Origin: CAZBWP01 sp964630265
GTDB lineage: Bacteria; Pseudomonadota; Alphaproteobacteria; Rhodospirillales; Defluviicoccaceae
Reading direction: 5' to 3'
Assembly: GCA_964630265.1 (NCBI GenBank)
Contig: CAZVRW010000047.1
Location: 1-26,056 of the forward strand
Length of the DNA: 26,056 nt
Below, in pieces: positions 7,122 through 13,945 of this stretch (position 1 is its first letter; every line of letters begins with the position of its first letter). The translations under genes were made by a program, and so were the position numbers. A model generated the notes under the pieces. That model was not told the DNA's origin and ran no database searches. It saw nothing but the letters and a program-made list of their open reading frames with translations.

Positions 7122-7152
7122 CCGGCGGCCGCAGCGTGATTGCGGCCGCCGG
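7122..7152 (+). repeat. 12-bp-stem hairpin after amtB
   Basis: CCGGCGGCCGCA (7122-7133) and TGCGGCCGCCGG (7141-7152) pair perfectly over 12 bases with a seven-base loop. It sits 21 bases after the amtB stop and 18 bases before the terminator hairpin. It has no T-run of its own and may protect the amtB mRNA 3' end or help termination. Confidence 0.6.
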
Positions 7153-7170
7153 AAGCCCTCGGAGACTCTC

Positions 7171-7204
7171 TGGCCGGAAGCTCCCGCTTCCGGCCATTTT
7201 TTTT
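7171..7204 (+). terminator. Rho-independent terminator of amtB
   Basis: TGGCCGGAAG and CTTCCGGCCA form a perfect ten-base stem with the loop CTCCCG, followed at once by eight Ts. It separates amtB from the aminotransferase gene. Confidence 0.92.
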
Positions 7205-7214
7205 GCGACCGTCC

Positions 7215-7243
7215 TTGAGCCATCGGCCGGACGCCGGCTAGGC
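7215..7243 (+). promoter_or_regulatory. Promoter for a near-leaderless transcript of the aminotransferase
   Basis: TTGAGC (7215-7220) and CTAGGC (7238-7243) are 17 bases apart, ending 10 bases before the ATG at 7254, which lacks a Shine-Dalgarno sequence. The sequence and geometry repeat those of the 504-532 promoter. It probably drives the aminotransferase-ftsK-lolA group. Confidence 0.45.
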
Positions 7244-7253
7244 TCCGTGCGCC

Positions 7254-8444
7254 ATGCGCAACCCCCGCCTCGATCAACTCGACGACTATCCCTTCGACCG
7301 GCTCCGTGCCTTGCTCGCCGACATCGAGCCGGCGGCCGGAGTCGCGCCGCGCGTGCTGTCCGTGGGCGAGCCGCGGCATGCGCCGCCGCCCTGGCTCGCC
7401 GCGACGCTGGCGGCGCACGCCGGCGAGTGGGGGCGCTATCCGCCGATCGAGGGCACGGCGCCGTTGCGGCGGTCGATCTGCGACTGGCTCGTGCGACGCT
7501 TCGCCATCGCCGACCTCGACCTCGATCCCGATCGCCACGTCCTGCCGCTGGCCGGCACGCGGGAAGGGCTCTACCTGATCGCCAGCGTCGCGGTGCCGGC
7601 GACGAAGGCCGGCGGTCGGCCCGTCGTCATTCTCCCCAACCCCTTCTATCACGTCTACCAGGGCGCCGCGGTGATGTCCGGCGCCGAGCCCGTTTACCTG
7701 TCGGGATCCTTGGAGAATGGCTGGCGGCCGTCACTGGCGGCCCTCAGCCCGGACGTGCTCGCCCGCACCGCCTTGATCTATCTCTGCTCGCCGGGCAATC
7801 CTCACGGCACAGCCCTCGGCATCGAGGCGCTCACCGAGGCGATCGCGATCGCGCGGACGCACGACGCGGTTCTCGTCGTCGACGAATGCTACACCGAGAT
7901 TTGGGACCGGCAGGCGCCGGCCGGCGTCCTGCAGGCCTGCGCGGCCTTGGGTGGCGGCACCGCCAACGTGCTCGCCTGCCACTCGCTGTCGAAGCGATCC
8001 AACGTGCCCGGACTGCGGTCCGGCTTCATCGCCGGCGATCCAGACGTGATTGCGGCGTTCCGGCGGTTGCGTGCCTACGCCGGAGTAACACTGCCGCTGC
8101 CGGTGATGGCGGCCTCGGCGGCGCTCTGGGACGATGATGCTCACGTCGCGGCCAACCGCGCGCTCTATCGGCGGAAGTTCGATGCCGCCGAAGCGTTGCT
8201 CGGCGCTGACCTCGCGGTGCGGCGGCCGGACGGCGGCTTCTTTCTCTGGCTGGCGGTGGACGACGACGAATCGGCGGCGCGTCGGCTGTGGCGGGACGCG
8301 GCGATTCGGGTGCTGCCGGGCCGCTATCTGGCCCGCCCAGACGCGACGGGAGTCAATCCAGGTGCCGGTTTTGTCAGGATCGCGCTGATCGACGAGCCGG
8401 CGGCCACGGAAGAGACTTTGCTCCGGCTCGCCAAGATTCTATAA
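7254..8444 (+). CDS. Class I/II PLP-dependent aminotransferase (DapC/aspartate aminotransferase-like)
   Basis: The 396-residue protein has the fold-type I aminotransferase order: an N-terminal arm (LDDYPFDRLRALL), VLSVGEPRHAPP near residue 35, YPPIEGTAPLRRSI near 63, ILPNPFYHVY near 130, the CSPGNPHG substrate/PLP motif near 180, VVDECYTEI near 210, and the Schiff-base lysine Lys247 in HSLSKRSNVPGLRSGF. These features match alphaproteobacterial proteins annotated as succinyldiaminopimelate aminotransferase (DapC), a lysine and peptidoglycan precursor enzyme. Substrate specificity cannot be fixed from sequence. It ends 25 bases before ftsK, so the two are probably co-transcribed. Confidence 0.88.
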   Translation: MRNPRLDQLDDYPFDRLRALLADIEPAAGVAPRVLSVGEPRHAPPPWLAATLAAHAGEWGRYPPIEGTAPLRRSICDWLVRRFAIADLDLDPDRHVLPLAGTREGLYLIASVAVPATKAGGRPVVILPNPFYHVYQGAAVMSGAEPVYLSGSLENGWRPSLAALSPDVLARTALIYLCSPGNPHGTALGIEALTEAIAIARTHDAVLVVDECYTEIWDRQAPAGVLQACAALGGGTANVLACHSLSKRSNVPGLRSGFIAGDPDVIAAFRRLRAYAGVTLPLPVMAASAALWDDDAHVAANRALYRRKFDAAEALLGADLAVRRPDGGFFLWLAVDDDESAARRLWRDAAIRVLPGRYLARPDATGVNPGAGFVRIALIDEPAATEETLLRLAKIL

Positions 8445-8469
8445 AGTTGCCGATGATGGATTGAGGGCG

Positions 8470-10842
8470 ATGGCCCCATCGAAGACCCGCAGGCAGAAGA
8501 ACATCTGGATTCCGGACAGTCTCGCCATCGCGCTGAGACACCGGTGCATGGAGTGTTGCGGCCTCGTTTTGCTGGCCATCGGTGGCGCCTTCGCCGCGGC
8601 GCTGGTTTCGTTCGATCCGGCCGACCCATCGCGCAACCATGTTGTCGATCGCCCACCAGCAAACGTGCTCGGCCACGCCGGGGCGTCGATCGCGGATCTG
8701 GTGCTGACCACCATCGGCCTCGCCGCCGCGGTGCTGATCGTCGCCATTGTCGCCTGGGGCCTGCGCCTGATCTTGCGACACCGCCCGCCGGGCCCGGCTT
8801 GGCGGATCGCCCTCCTGCTGCTGTCAGTGCCCTTGATGGCCATCGTCATCGCCGCCGTGGCCCCACCGAACGCTTGGCCGCTGACGACGGGCCTCGGCGG
8901 CCTGATCGGCGACGGCGGCGCGTCACGCCTCGCGGCACTGGCGGCGGCGGAATACACAGCGGCGACGCCGACCCTCATTGCCCTGGTGCTCGCCATCCCG
9001 GCGCTGGCGGCGGTGTTCCTCGGGATCGGTGCCGACGTCGGCGAACTGCGCACCGTCGGCCGCTCCGTCGGCCGCTCCGTGGCCGCCGCCGCGTCGGCGT
9101 GTCGGAGCGGGTTTGCCGCCGCCGCCGGCGTTCGCCGGCAGCGGGCAGGGTTTGGCCAACGCCGAACCTCACGGACACCCACTGCGGCCCGCGCCGCCCT
9201 GGACTCGACCGACACGCCGACGCCGGTGGTCAGCGAACCGGCGCGGTCGACCGAGCCGGAAGTGGCGGCGCCGGCGCCACGCATGCGCAGCGGCCGCAAG
9301 GCGCAGACCAGCCTGCAAGGCGCCCTGGATCTCGGCGAGTCCGGCTATCGACCGCCGCCCATCGATCTGCTGGCGATGCCGGCGGCGCGGGTCAGCGGTG
9401 ACGTCGATCGCGACGCCCTGCAGCAGAACGCCCGGCTGCTGTCCACCGTGCTCGAGGATTTTGGCGTGCGCGGCGAGATCGTGAAGGTGCGTCCCGGCCC
9501 GGTAATCACGCTCTACGAACTGGAACCGGCGCCGGGCACCAAGTCGTCGCGGGTGATCGGCCTCGCCGATGACATCGCCCGGTCGATGAGCGCCGTCTCG
9601 GTCCGCGTCGCCGTTGTGCCCGGCCGCAACGTCATCGGCATCGAGCTGCCGAACCAGCGCCGCGAAACCGTGTACCTGCGCGAACTCCTGGCCTCGGAAG
9701 CCTTCGAGCGCAGCAAGGGCCACCTGACGTTGGCGCTCGGCAAGGACATCGGCGGCGGCCCGGTGTTCGTCGACCTAGCGCGCATGCCGCACCTGCTGAT
9801 CGCCGGCACCACCGGGTCGGGCAAGTCGGTGGCCATCAATACGATGATCCTGTCGCTGCTCTACCGGTTGCCGCCGGAGACCTGCAAGCTCATCTTGATC
9901 GACCCGAAGATGCTGGAGCTCTCGGTCTACGACGGAATTCCGCACCTGCTCTCGCCGGTGGTGACCGAACCGGCGAAAGCGGTGCTCGCGCTCAAGTGGG
10001 CGGTGCGCGAGATGGAAGAACGCTATCGCCTGATGTCGCAGCTCGGCGTCCGCAACATCGGCGGCTTCAATGCCCGTGTCGTGGAGGCGCAAAGCCGCGG
10101 CGAAACCTTGGTGCGCCGGGTGCAGACGGGCTTCGACGACGATGGCCGGCCGGTGATCGAAGACCAGCCGCTGGAGACCGAACCGCTGCCGTTCATCGTC
10201 ATCGTCGTCGACGAGATGGCCGACCTGATGCTGGTCGCCGGCAAGGACATCGAGGCGGCGATCCAGCGCCTCGCGCAGATGGCCCGCGCCGCCGGCATTC
10301 ACTTGATCATGGCGACGCAGCGGCCGTCGGTGGACGTCATCACCGGGACCATCAAGGCGAATTTCCCGACCCGCATCAGTTTCCAGGTGACCTCGAAGAT
10401 CGACAGTCGCACGATCCTCGGGGAACAGGGCGCGGAACAGCTGCTCGGCATGGGCGACATGCTGCACATGGCCGGCGGCGGCCGGCTGACCCGCGTGCAC
10501 GGCCCGTTCGTCACCGACGAAGAGGTGGAAGCGGTGGTTCGGACCTTGCACGAACAGGGGGAGCCATCTTATTTGCCGGAGGTTACCGAGGAGTGTGACA
10601 CCCCGGCCTGGGACGACGAGGGCGGAGAGTTCGGCGGACAGTCGGGCGATGCCCTGTATGACGAAGCCGTCGCCATTGTTGCCCGCGACCGCAAGGCGTC
10701 GACGAGTTATGTGCAGCGCCGGATGCAGATCGGCTACAATCGGGCCGCCCGCCTGATCGAACGGATGGAAGCGGAAGGCGTGGTCAGTAAGCCCGATCGG
10801 GTGGGTCGCCGCGAAGTGCTGGTCGGCGATCATAGCGGCTGA
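8470..10842 (+). CDS. ftsK: DNA translocase FtsK
   Basis: The 790-residue protein has about four transmembrane helices in residues 25-185, an Ala/Arg/Pro-rich linker (about 195-300), and a RecA-like motor. Walker A is GTTGSGKS with Lys452, and Walker B is VIVVDEMADLM. The ATP-sensing stretch HLIMATQRPSVDVITGTIK and IDSRTILGEQGAEQLLG are diagnostic of FtsK/SpoIIIE. The C-terminal winged-helix gamma domain (DALYDEAVAIVARDRKASTSYVQRR in pieces) recognises KOPS sequences and activates XerCD. It acts at the septum in chromosome segregation. The linker is short compared with E. coli FtsK. The ATG at 8470 has GAGG close upstream; a TTG nine bases earlier is in frame but less likely. Confidence 0.95.
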   Translation: MAPSKTRRQKNIWIPDSLAIALRHRCMECCGLVLLAIGGAFAAALVSFDPADPSRNHVVDRPPANVLGHAGASIADLVLTTIGLAAAVLIVAIVAWGLRLILRHRPPGPAWRIALLLLSVPLMAIVIAAVAPPNAWPLTTGLGGLIGDGGASRLAALAAAEYTAATPTLIALVLAIPALAAVFLGIGADVGELRTVGRSVGRSVAAAASACRSGFAAAAGVRRQRAGFGQRRTSRTPTAARAALDSTDTPTPVVSEPARSTEPEVAAPAPRMRSGRKAQTSLQGALDLGESGYRPPPIDLLAMPAARVSGDVDRDALQQNARLLSTVLEDFGVRGEIVKVRPGPVITLYELEPAPGTKSSRVIGLADDIARSMSAVSVRVAVVPGRNVIGIELPNQRRETVYLRELLASEAFERSKGHLTLALGKDIGGGPVFVDLARMPHLLIAGTTGSGKSVAINTMILSLLYRLPPETCKLILIDPKMLELSVYDGIPHLLSPVVTEPAKAVLALKWAVREMEERYRLMSQLGVRNIGGFNARVVEAQSRGETLVRRVQTGFDDDGRPVIEDQPLETEPLPFIVIVVDEMADLMLVAGKDIEAAIQRLAQMARAAGIHLIMATQRPSVDVITGTIKANFPTRISFQVTSKIDSRTILGEQGAEQLLGMGDMLHMAGGGRLTRVHGPFVTDEEVEAVVRTLHEQGEPSYLPEVTEECDTPAWDDEGGEFGGQSGDALYDEAVAIVARDRKASTSYVQRRMQIGYNRAARLIERMEAEGVVSKPDRVGRREVLVGDHSG
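9053..9080 (+). repeat. 12-bp tandem repeat inside the ftsK linker
   Basis: CCGTCGGCCGCT occurs twice in direct succession, followed by a third partial copy (CCGT). It encodes VGRSVGRSV just after the last membrane segment. The repeat preserves the reading frame, so copy-number change would lengthen or shorten the linker by four residues. Confidence 0.7.
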
Positions 10843-10896
10843 CACGCGCGCCGCGGCGCCGGTTGGGCGCACGACAGAGGAAGATACGACAGCATC

Positions 10897-11553
10897 ATGG
10901 TCACACGACGCACCGTCGCCCGCCTTGCCGCGCTGATCCTCGGCATCGCTCTCACCGCGTGGCTGCCGCCGGAAACGCTCGGCGCGCCACAGCGGGTTCG
11001 CCTCAGCGATACGGACCGCGCCGATATCGCGCGCATCGAGGAGTACCTCAAGGGCGTCCGCACCCTGAAGGCCCGGTTCCTGCAGGTCTCGTCCAATGGC
11101 GAGTACGCGGAGGGCGACCTGTTTCTCTCGCGCCCCGGCAAGATGCGGATCGACTACGATCCGCCCCTGCCCATTCTCATCGTCGCCGACGGTCGCTGGC
11201 TGATCTATTACGACTCGGAACTCGAACAGGTGAGCTACGTGCCGTTGGGGTCGACGCCGGCGAGCATCCTGACCAGTGAGAACCTGTCGTTCACCAGCGG
11301 TGACCTGATCGTCACCGACTTCGACAACTCGGCGGGAACGATGCGGATCACCGTGGTCAGGGCGAAGGACCCGCAGGCGGGCGCAGTCACTCTCGTGTTC
11401 GATGCCAATCCGGTGGTGCTGCGAAAGTGGAGCATTGTCGACACCCAGGGCATCGAAACCCAGGTGACGCTGGTGTCCGCCCGGTCGGGCGTGCCGCTCA
11501 ACAAGGACTTGTTCTTTTTCGCCGACCCGAATTTCGGCAAGCTGGAGGACTGA
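10897..11553 (+). CDS. lolA: Outer-membrane lipoprotein carrier protein LolA
   Basis: The 218-residue protein has a signal peptide (about residues 1-30) followed by a LolA beta-barrel pattern: IARIEEYLKGVRTLKARFLQV, EGDLFLSRPGKMRIDYDPP, and IVADGRWLIYYD. The later LRKWSIVDTQGIETQVTL and FFADPNFGK segments complete the family pattern. LolA shuttles lipoproteins across the periplasm from LolCDE to LolB or the outer membrane; alphaproteobacteria often lack a clear LolB. The ATG follows AGAGGAAG. The gene is 54 bases after ftsK with no terminator between, consistent with one operon. Transcription probably ends at the terminator at 11714-11748. Confidence 0.93.
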   Translation: MVTRRTVARLAALILGIALTAWLPPETLGAPQRVRLSDTDRADIARIEEYLKGVRTLKARFLQVSSNGEYAEGDLFLSRPGKMRIDYDPPLPILIVADGRWLIYYDSELEQVSYVPLGSTPASILTSENLSFTSGDLIVTDFDNSAGTMRITVVRAKDPQAGAVTLVFDANPVVLRKWSIVDTQGIETQVTLVSARSGVPLNKDLFFFADPNFGKLED

Positions 11554-11570
11554 GCGCGCCGCCGAGCTGC

Positions 11571-11609
11571 GCATGCAGTCTTCTCATGGCAGGCATGCGT
11601 TTCTCATGG
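11571..11609 (+). repeat. Imperfect tandem direct repeat after lolA
   Basis: GCATGC followed by TCTCATGG occurs twice: 11571-11589 and 11593-11609, with five and three bases between the two blocks respectively. It lies just upstream of the putative promoter of the candidate small RNA. It could be paired activator sites or a small duplication. Confidence 0.5.
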
Positions 11610-11612
11610 TGG

Positions 11613-11641
11613 TTGTTTCCCCGGCCACGACCACTTGTATT
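11613..11641 (+). promoter_or_regulatory. Putative promoter of the candidate small RNA
   Basis: TTGTTT (11613-11618) and TGTATT (11636-11641) are 17 bases apart. A start six to seven bases later falls at about 11647, close to the first base-paired position of the hairpin cluster. The -35 and -10 each deviate from consensus, so this is a moderate prediction. Confidence 0.4.
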
Positions 11642-11644
11642 AGA

Positions 11645-11748
11645 GGATGGGCATAAACACCCATCCCGGATGGTTCCCCTGCCATCCGTGCGCCTCCTGA
11701 TTGGAAGGCGCGAGCGCCCGGTTATCCCCCCTGACCGGGCGCTTTTTT
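11645..11748 (+). ncRNA. Candidate structured small RNA (four consecutive hairpins) or structured lolA 3' end
   Basis: Almost the whole stretch folds into local stems. Hairpin 1: GGATGGG/CCCATCC (11645-11666). Hairpin 2: GGATGG/CCATCC (11668-11687), loop TTCCCCTG. Hairpin 3: GCGCCT/AGGCGC (11690-11711), loop CCTGATTGGA. Hairpin 4 is the terminator (11714-11742), loop TATCCCCCCTG, followed by six Ts. A possible promoter sits directly upstream. The arms of hairpins 1 and 2 share GGATGG/CCATCC and could exchange partners. Two of the loops hold runs of four to six Cs, and a CCTCC motif spans hairpin 3. C-rich loops of this kind mask ribosome binding sites in several alphaproteobacterial sRNAs. 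No known family is recognised. It might instead be the lolA 3' untranslated region. Confidence 0.5.
11714..11748 (+). terminator. Rho-independent terminator after lolA/candidate sRNA
   Basis: GCGCCCGGT and ACCGGGCGC form a perfect nine-base stem (ten with the flanking A-T) with an 11-base loop, followed by six Ts. It lies about 160 bases after the lolA stop and 30 bases before the end of the convergent regulator gene. Confidence 0.9.
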
Positions 11749-11777
11749 ATGGGTTCGACGGAAGCAGCTAAGTTTCT

Positions 11778-12467
11778 TCACGGAACCAGGCGGTAGCCGC
11801 CGGATTCCGTGACGAGGAGTTGCGCGTTGGACGGGTCCGGCTCGATCTTCTGCCGCAGGCGATAGACGTGGGTCTCGAGCGTGTGCGTCGTCACGCCGGT
11901 GTTGTAGCCCCACACCTCGTCGAGCAGGACGTCGCGGCTGATCACCTTGCCACCGGTGCGATAGAGGTATTTGAGGATCGCGGTCTCCTTGTCGGTGAGC
12001 CGGATCTTCTTGTTGGTGGTGAAGTTGACCAGCAGCTTGGCGCTCGGCTGGAAGGAAAAGGGGCCGATGGTGAATACGGCGTCATCGCTGCGTTCGTGCT
12101 GACGAATGTGCGCGCGCAGTCGGGCGAGCAGCACGCCCAGTCGGAACGGCTTGGTCACATAGTCGTTGGCACCGGCATCGAGTCCGAGAATGGTATCGGC
12201 GTCGGTGTCGGCGCCGGTGAGCATGATGATCGGCGCCTTGACGCCGGACCGCCGCATCAGCCGGCACACCTCGCGGCCGTCCATGTCCGGCAGGCCCACA
12301 TCGAGGACGACGATATCGAAATAGTCCACCTTGACACACTCGAGCGCCCGGGCGCCCGACTCCGCCGTCTGGATCGTGAGCTCCTCGTGCAGCTGGAGCT
12401 GCTCGCTCAACATCTCGCGCAATGACGCGTCGTCGTCGACGAGCAGAAGACGCTTGCCGCTGGTCAT
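11778..12467 (-). CDS. OmpR/PhoB-type two-component response regulator
   Basis: The 229-residue protein has an N-terminal receiver domain (about residues 5-120) with the acidic pocket LLLVDDD, phosphoacceptor Asp56 in VVLDVGLPDMDG, and the Thr and Lys switch residues in IMLTGAD and YVTKPF. The C-terminal winged helix (about 135-229) contains LTDKETAILKYLYRTGG, LLDEVWGYNTGVTTHTLETH, and the ending TESGGYRLVP. It binds DNA as a dimer when phosphorylated. The effector domain resembles alphaproteobacterial regulators of the CenR type, which control envelope functions, but that assignment is from memory of the motif only. No histidine kinase is adjacent. The ATG at 12467 is preceded by GCGGGG; an in-frame GTG at 12488 is possible. 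Confidence 0.92.
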   Translation of the reverse strand: MTSGKRLLLVDDDASLREMLSEQLQLHEELTIQTAESGARALECVKVDYFDIVVLDVGLPDMDGREVCRLMRRSGVKAPIIMLTGADTDADTILGLDAGANDYVTKPFRLGVLLARLRAHIRQHERSDDAVFTIGPFSFQPSAKLLVNFTTNKKIRLTDKETAILKYLYRTGGKVISRDVLLDEVWGYNTGVTTHTLETHVYRLRQKIEPDPSNAQLLVTESGGYRLVP

Positions 12468-12502
12468 GATCCCCGCATTCCGGTACACCTGATGCTAAGG
12501 CA

Positions 12503-12532
12503 AGCATACGGGATGCGGCGCCGACATGACAA
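12503..12532 (-). promoter_or_regulatory. Promoter of the response regulator
   Basis: On the minus strand TTGTCA (12527-12532) and TATGCT (12503-12508) are separated by 18 bases. Transcription would begin near 12496, about 30 bases before the ATG at 12467. The divergent ribA gene lies on the other side, and no clear promoter for it is seen. Confidence 0.55.
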
Positions 12533-12646
12533 CGGCGCTTGCGTTCGTCGCGGGCGACCGCGACATCTGGTCCGGTATTCCGTCGCTCCGGCGTCGCCCC
12601 CGGTTCGGTGCCGCCTTGGCGGCTTTCCCGCAGATTACGAGCCCGC

Positions 12647-13801
12647 ATGACCGGTCCGCAACACCTCGTCGCCGTTCCCGCCACCCGTGAAAGGCTGACG
12701 CTGCTGCAGGTTGATCGGGCGGTTTCCGAACTCCGGCGGGGCCGCGCCATCGTCATCCTCGACGGTCGCGGCGAAGCGTCCCTGGTGCTGGCCGCGGAAG
12801 CGGTGACGCCCGAGGCTCTCGCCGCGCTCACCGCGGCCGCCGGTGGCGAGGCGCGGCTCGCCATCACCGCGCGGCGCGCCGCGGTGCTCGGGCTGGCGCT
12901 GGCCCCGCCGCGCCTTGGCGTCGTGGTGGTGTCGGCGGAAGATGGCCTGACCGTGGAGCGGGTGCGCGATCTCGCCGATCCGCTGTCGGCGATGCCGATC
13001 CCGCCGCCGTTTCCGCTGGCGACAACCGCCGCAGCGCCCCACGGCGCCGACGCCGCCGCGGTCAAGGTAGCCAAGACGGCGCGGCTGCTGCCGGCGGCGC
13101 TGGTGGCGCCAGTCACCGATCCCAGCGCCGTCGACCCGGCCGCCTGGGCGGCGCGTCACGATTTCTTGCTCGTCGATGCCGGCGACGTGTTCCAATACGA
13201 GTCGGTTGCCGCTCGCTCGCTCAAGCCCGTCAGCCGGGCGCGGGTTCCCCTGGCCGACGCCATCGACACCGAGGTCATCGCCTTTCGCCCGCGCGACGGC
13301 GGCCTGGAGCATCTGGCGCTGATCATCGGCGCCCTCGATCCCGCCAAGCCGGCGCTGACCCGGCTGCATTCGGAGTGTTTCACCGGCGACCTGCTCGGCA
13401 GCCTGCGGTGCGACTGCGGCGATCAGCTGCGCGGCGCCATCCGCGAGATCGCCGGGGGGGGCGGCGGCATTCTCCTCTATCTGGCGCAAGAGGGGCGAGG
13501 CATCGGCCTGGTCAACAAGCTGCGGGCCTATCGCCTGCAGGACGACGGCTTCGACACGCTCGATGCCAACGAGCAGCTCGGCTTCGACGCGGATGAGCGG
13601 ATCTACCTGCCGGCGGCGGTGATGTTGCGCCAGCTCGGCGTCGCCGCGGTGCGTCTCCTCACCAACAATCCCGACAAGGTGGCAGCCCTGACGCGCTGTG
13701 GCATCGCCGTCGCCGAACGTGTGCCGCACGCGTTTCCCTCGAACCGCCACAACGAGGTGTACATGCGCACCAAGGCGGAACGGAGCGGCCATCTGTTCTG
13801 A
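12647..13801 (+). CDS. ribA: GTP cyclohydrolase II with degenerate RibB-like N-terminal half
   Basis: The 384-residue protein carries the RibA domain in its C-terminal half. The zinc ligands Cys244, Cys255 and Cys257 lie in HSECFTGDLLGSLRCDCG, followed by LYLAQEGRGIGLVNKLRAY and LTNNPDKVAAL. RibA opens GTP to give the first riboflavin precursor. The N-terminal 180 residues align in layout with 3,4-dihydroxy-2-butanone 4-phosphate synthase (AVSELRRGRAIVILDGRGEASLVLAAE), but the acidic DDE and RENE catalytic motifs are missing. The N-half is therefore probably structural, and a separate RibB is expected elsewhere. The ATG at 12647 is chosen because the domain starts shortly after; the upstream in-frame stretch is arginine-rich and does not look coding. 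Eight consecutive Gs lie inside the gene at 13454-13461. Confidence 0.93.
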   Translation: MTGPQHLVAVPATRERLTLLQVDRAVSELRRGRAIVILDGRGEASLVLAAEAVTPEALAALTAAAGGEARLAITARRAAVLGLALAPPRLGVVVVSAEDGLTVERVRDLADPLSAMPIPPPFPLATTAAAPHGADAAAVKVAKTARLLPAALVAPVTDPSAVDPAAWAARHDFLLVDAGDVFQYESVAARSLKPVSRARVPLADAIDTEVIAFRPRDGGLEHLALIIGALDPAKPALTRLHSECFTGDLLGSLRCDCGDQLRGAIREIAGGGGGILLYLAQEGRGIGLVNKLRAYRLQDDGFDTLDANEQLGFDADERIYLPAAVMLRQLGVAAVRLLTNNPDKVAALTRCGIAVAERVPHAFPSNRHNEVYMRTKAERSGHLF

Positions 13802-13814
13802 CGCCGATCCGACG

Positions 13815-13848
13815 CGGCAGATCCTGCCGGGTGCGGCAGCTCCTGCCG
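13815..13848 (+). promoter_or_regulatory. Two tandem palindromes, putative enhancer sites of the sigma-54 gene at 13946
   Basis: CGGCAGATCCTGCCG (13815-13829) and CGGCAGCTCCTGCCG (13834-13848) are near-identical perfect inverted repeats with three-base centres. Their centres are 19 bases apart, close to two helical turns. They lie about 70 and 51 bases upstream of the -24 GG of the next promoter. The placement suits an enhancer-binding activator. They could instead be RNA hairpins at the ribA 3' end, but no T-run follows. Confidence 0.6.
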
Positions 13849-13890
13849 CCCGACGGCGCGAAAATCCCCGGCCCACGGAGACCCGCTCCC

Positions 13891-13905
13891 TGGCACGACG
13901 TTTGC
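13891..13905 (+). promoter_or_regulatory. Sigma-54 (-24/-12) promoter of the gene at 13946
   Basis: TGGCACG (13891-13897), ACGT, TTGC (13902-13905) followed by TT matches the full sigma-54 consensus TGGCACG-N4-TTGCT without a mismatch. It is better than the glnK and amtB promoters in this window. The expected start is near 13917, giving a leader of about 30 bases. Confidence 0.8.
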
Positions 13906-13945
13906 TTGTAGGGAGGCAATTCCGCTTGCCGACCGCCGAGCCGCC

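Noticed and set aside
9053..9080. Tandem repeat in ftsK as a CRISPR or mobile element
   Set aside because: Only two full 12-bp copies inside a coding linker, with no spacers or associated genes.
9775..11574. 599-codon minus-strand open frame opposite ftsK and lolA
   Set aside because: Long antisense frames are expected in GC-rich genes. Its composition (His, Arg and Asp-rich, no motif) and the clear FtsK and LolA proteins on the other strand rule it out.
12539..12646. N-terminal extension of RibA starting at 12539
   Set aside because: The extra 36 residues are arginine-rich and lie in the divergent promoter region of the response regulator. The ATG at 12647 fits the family length better.
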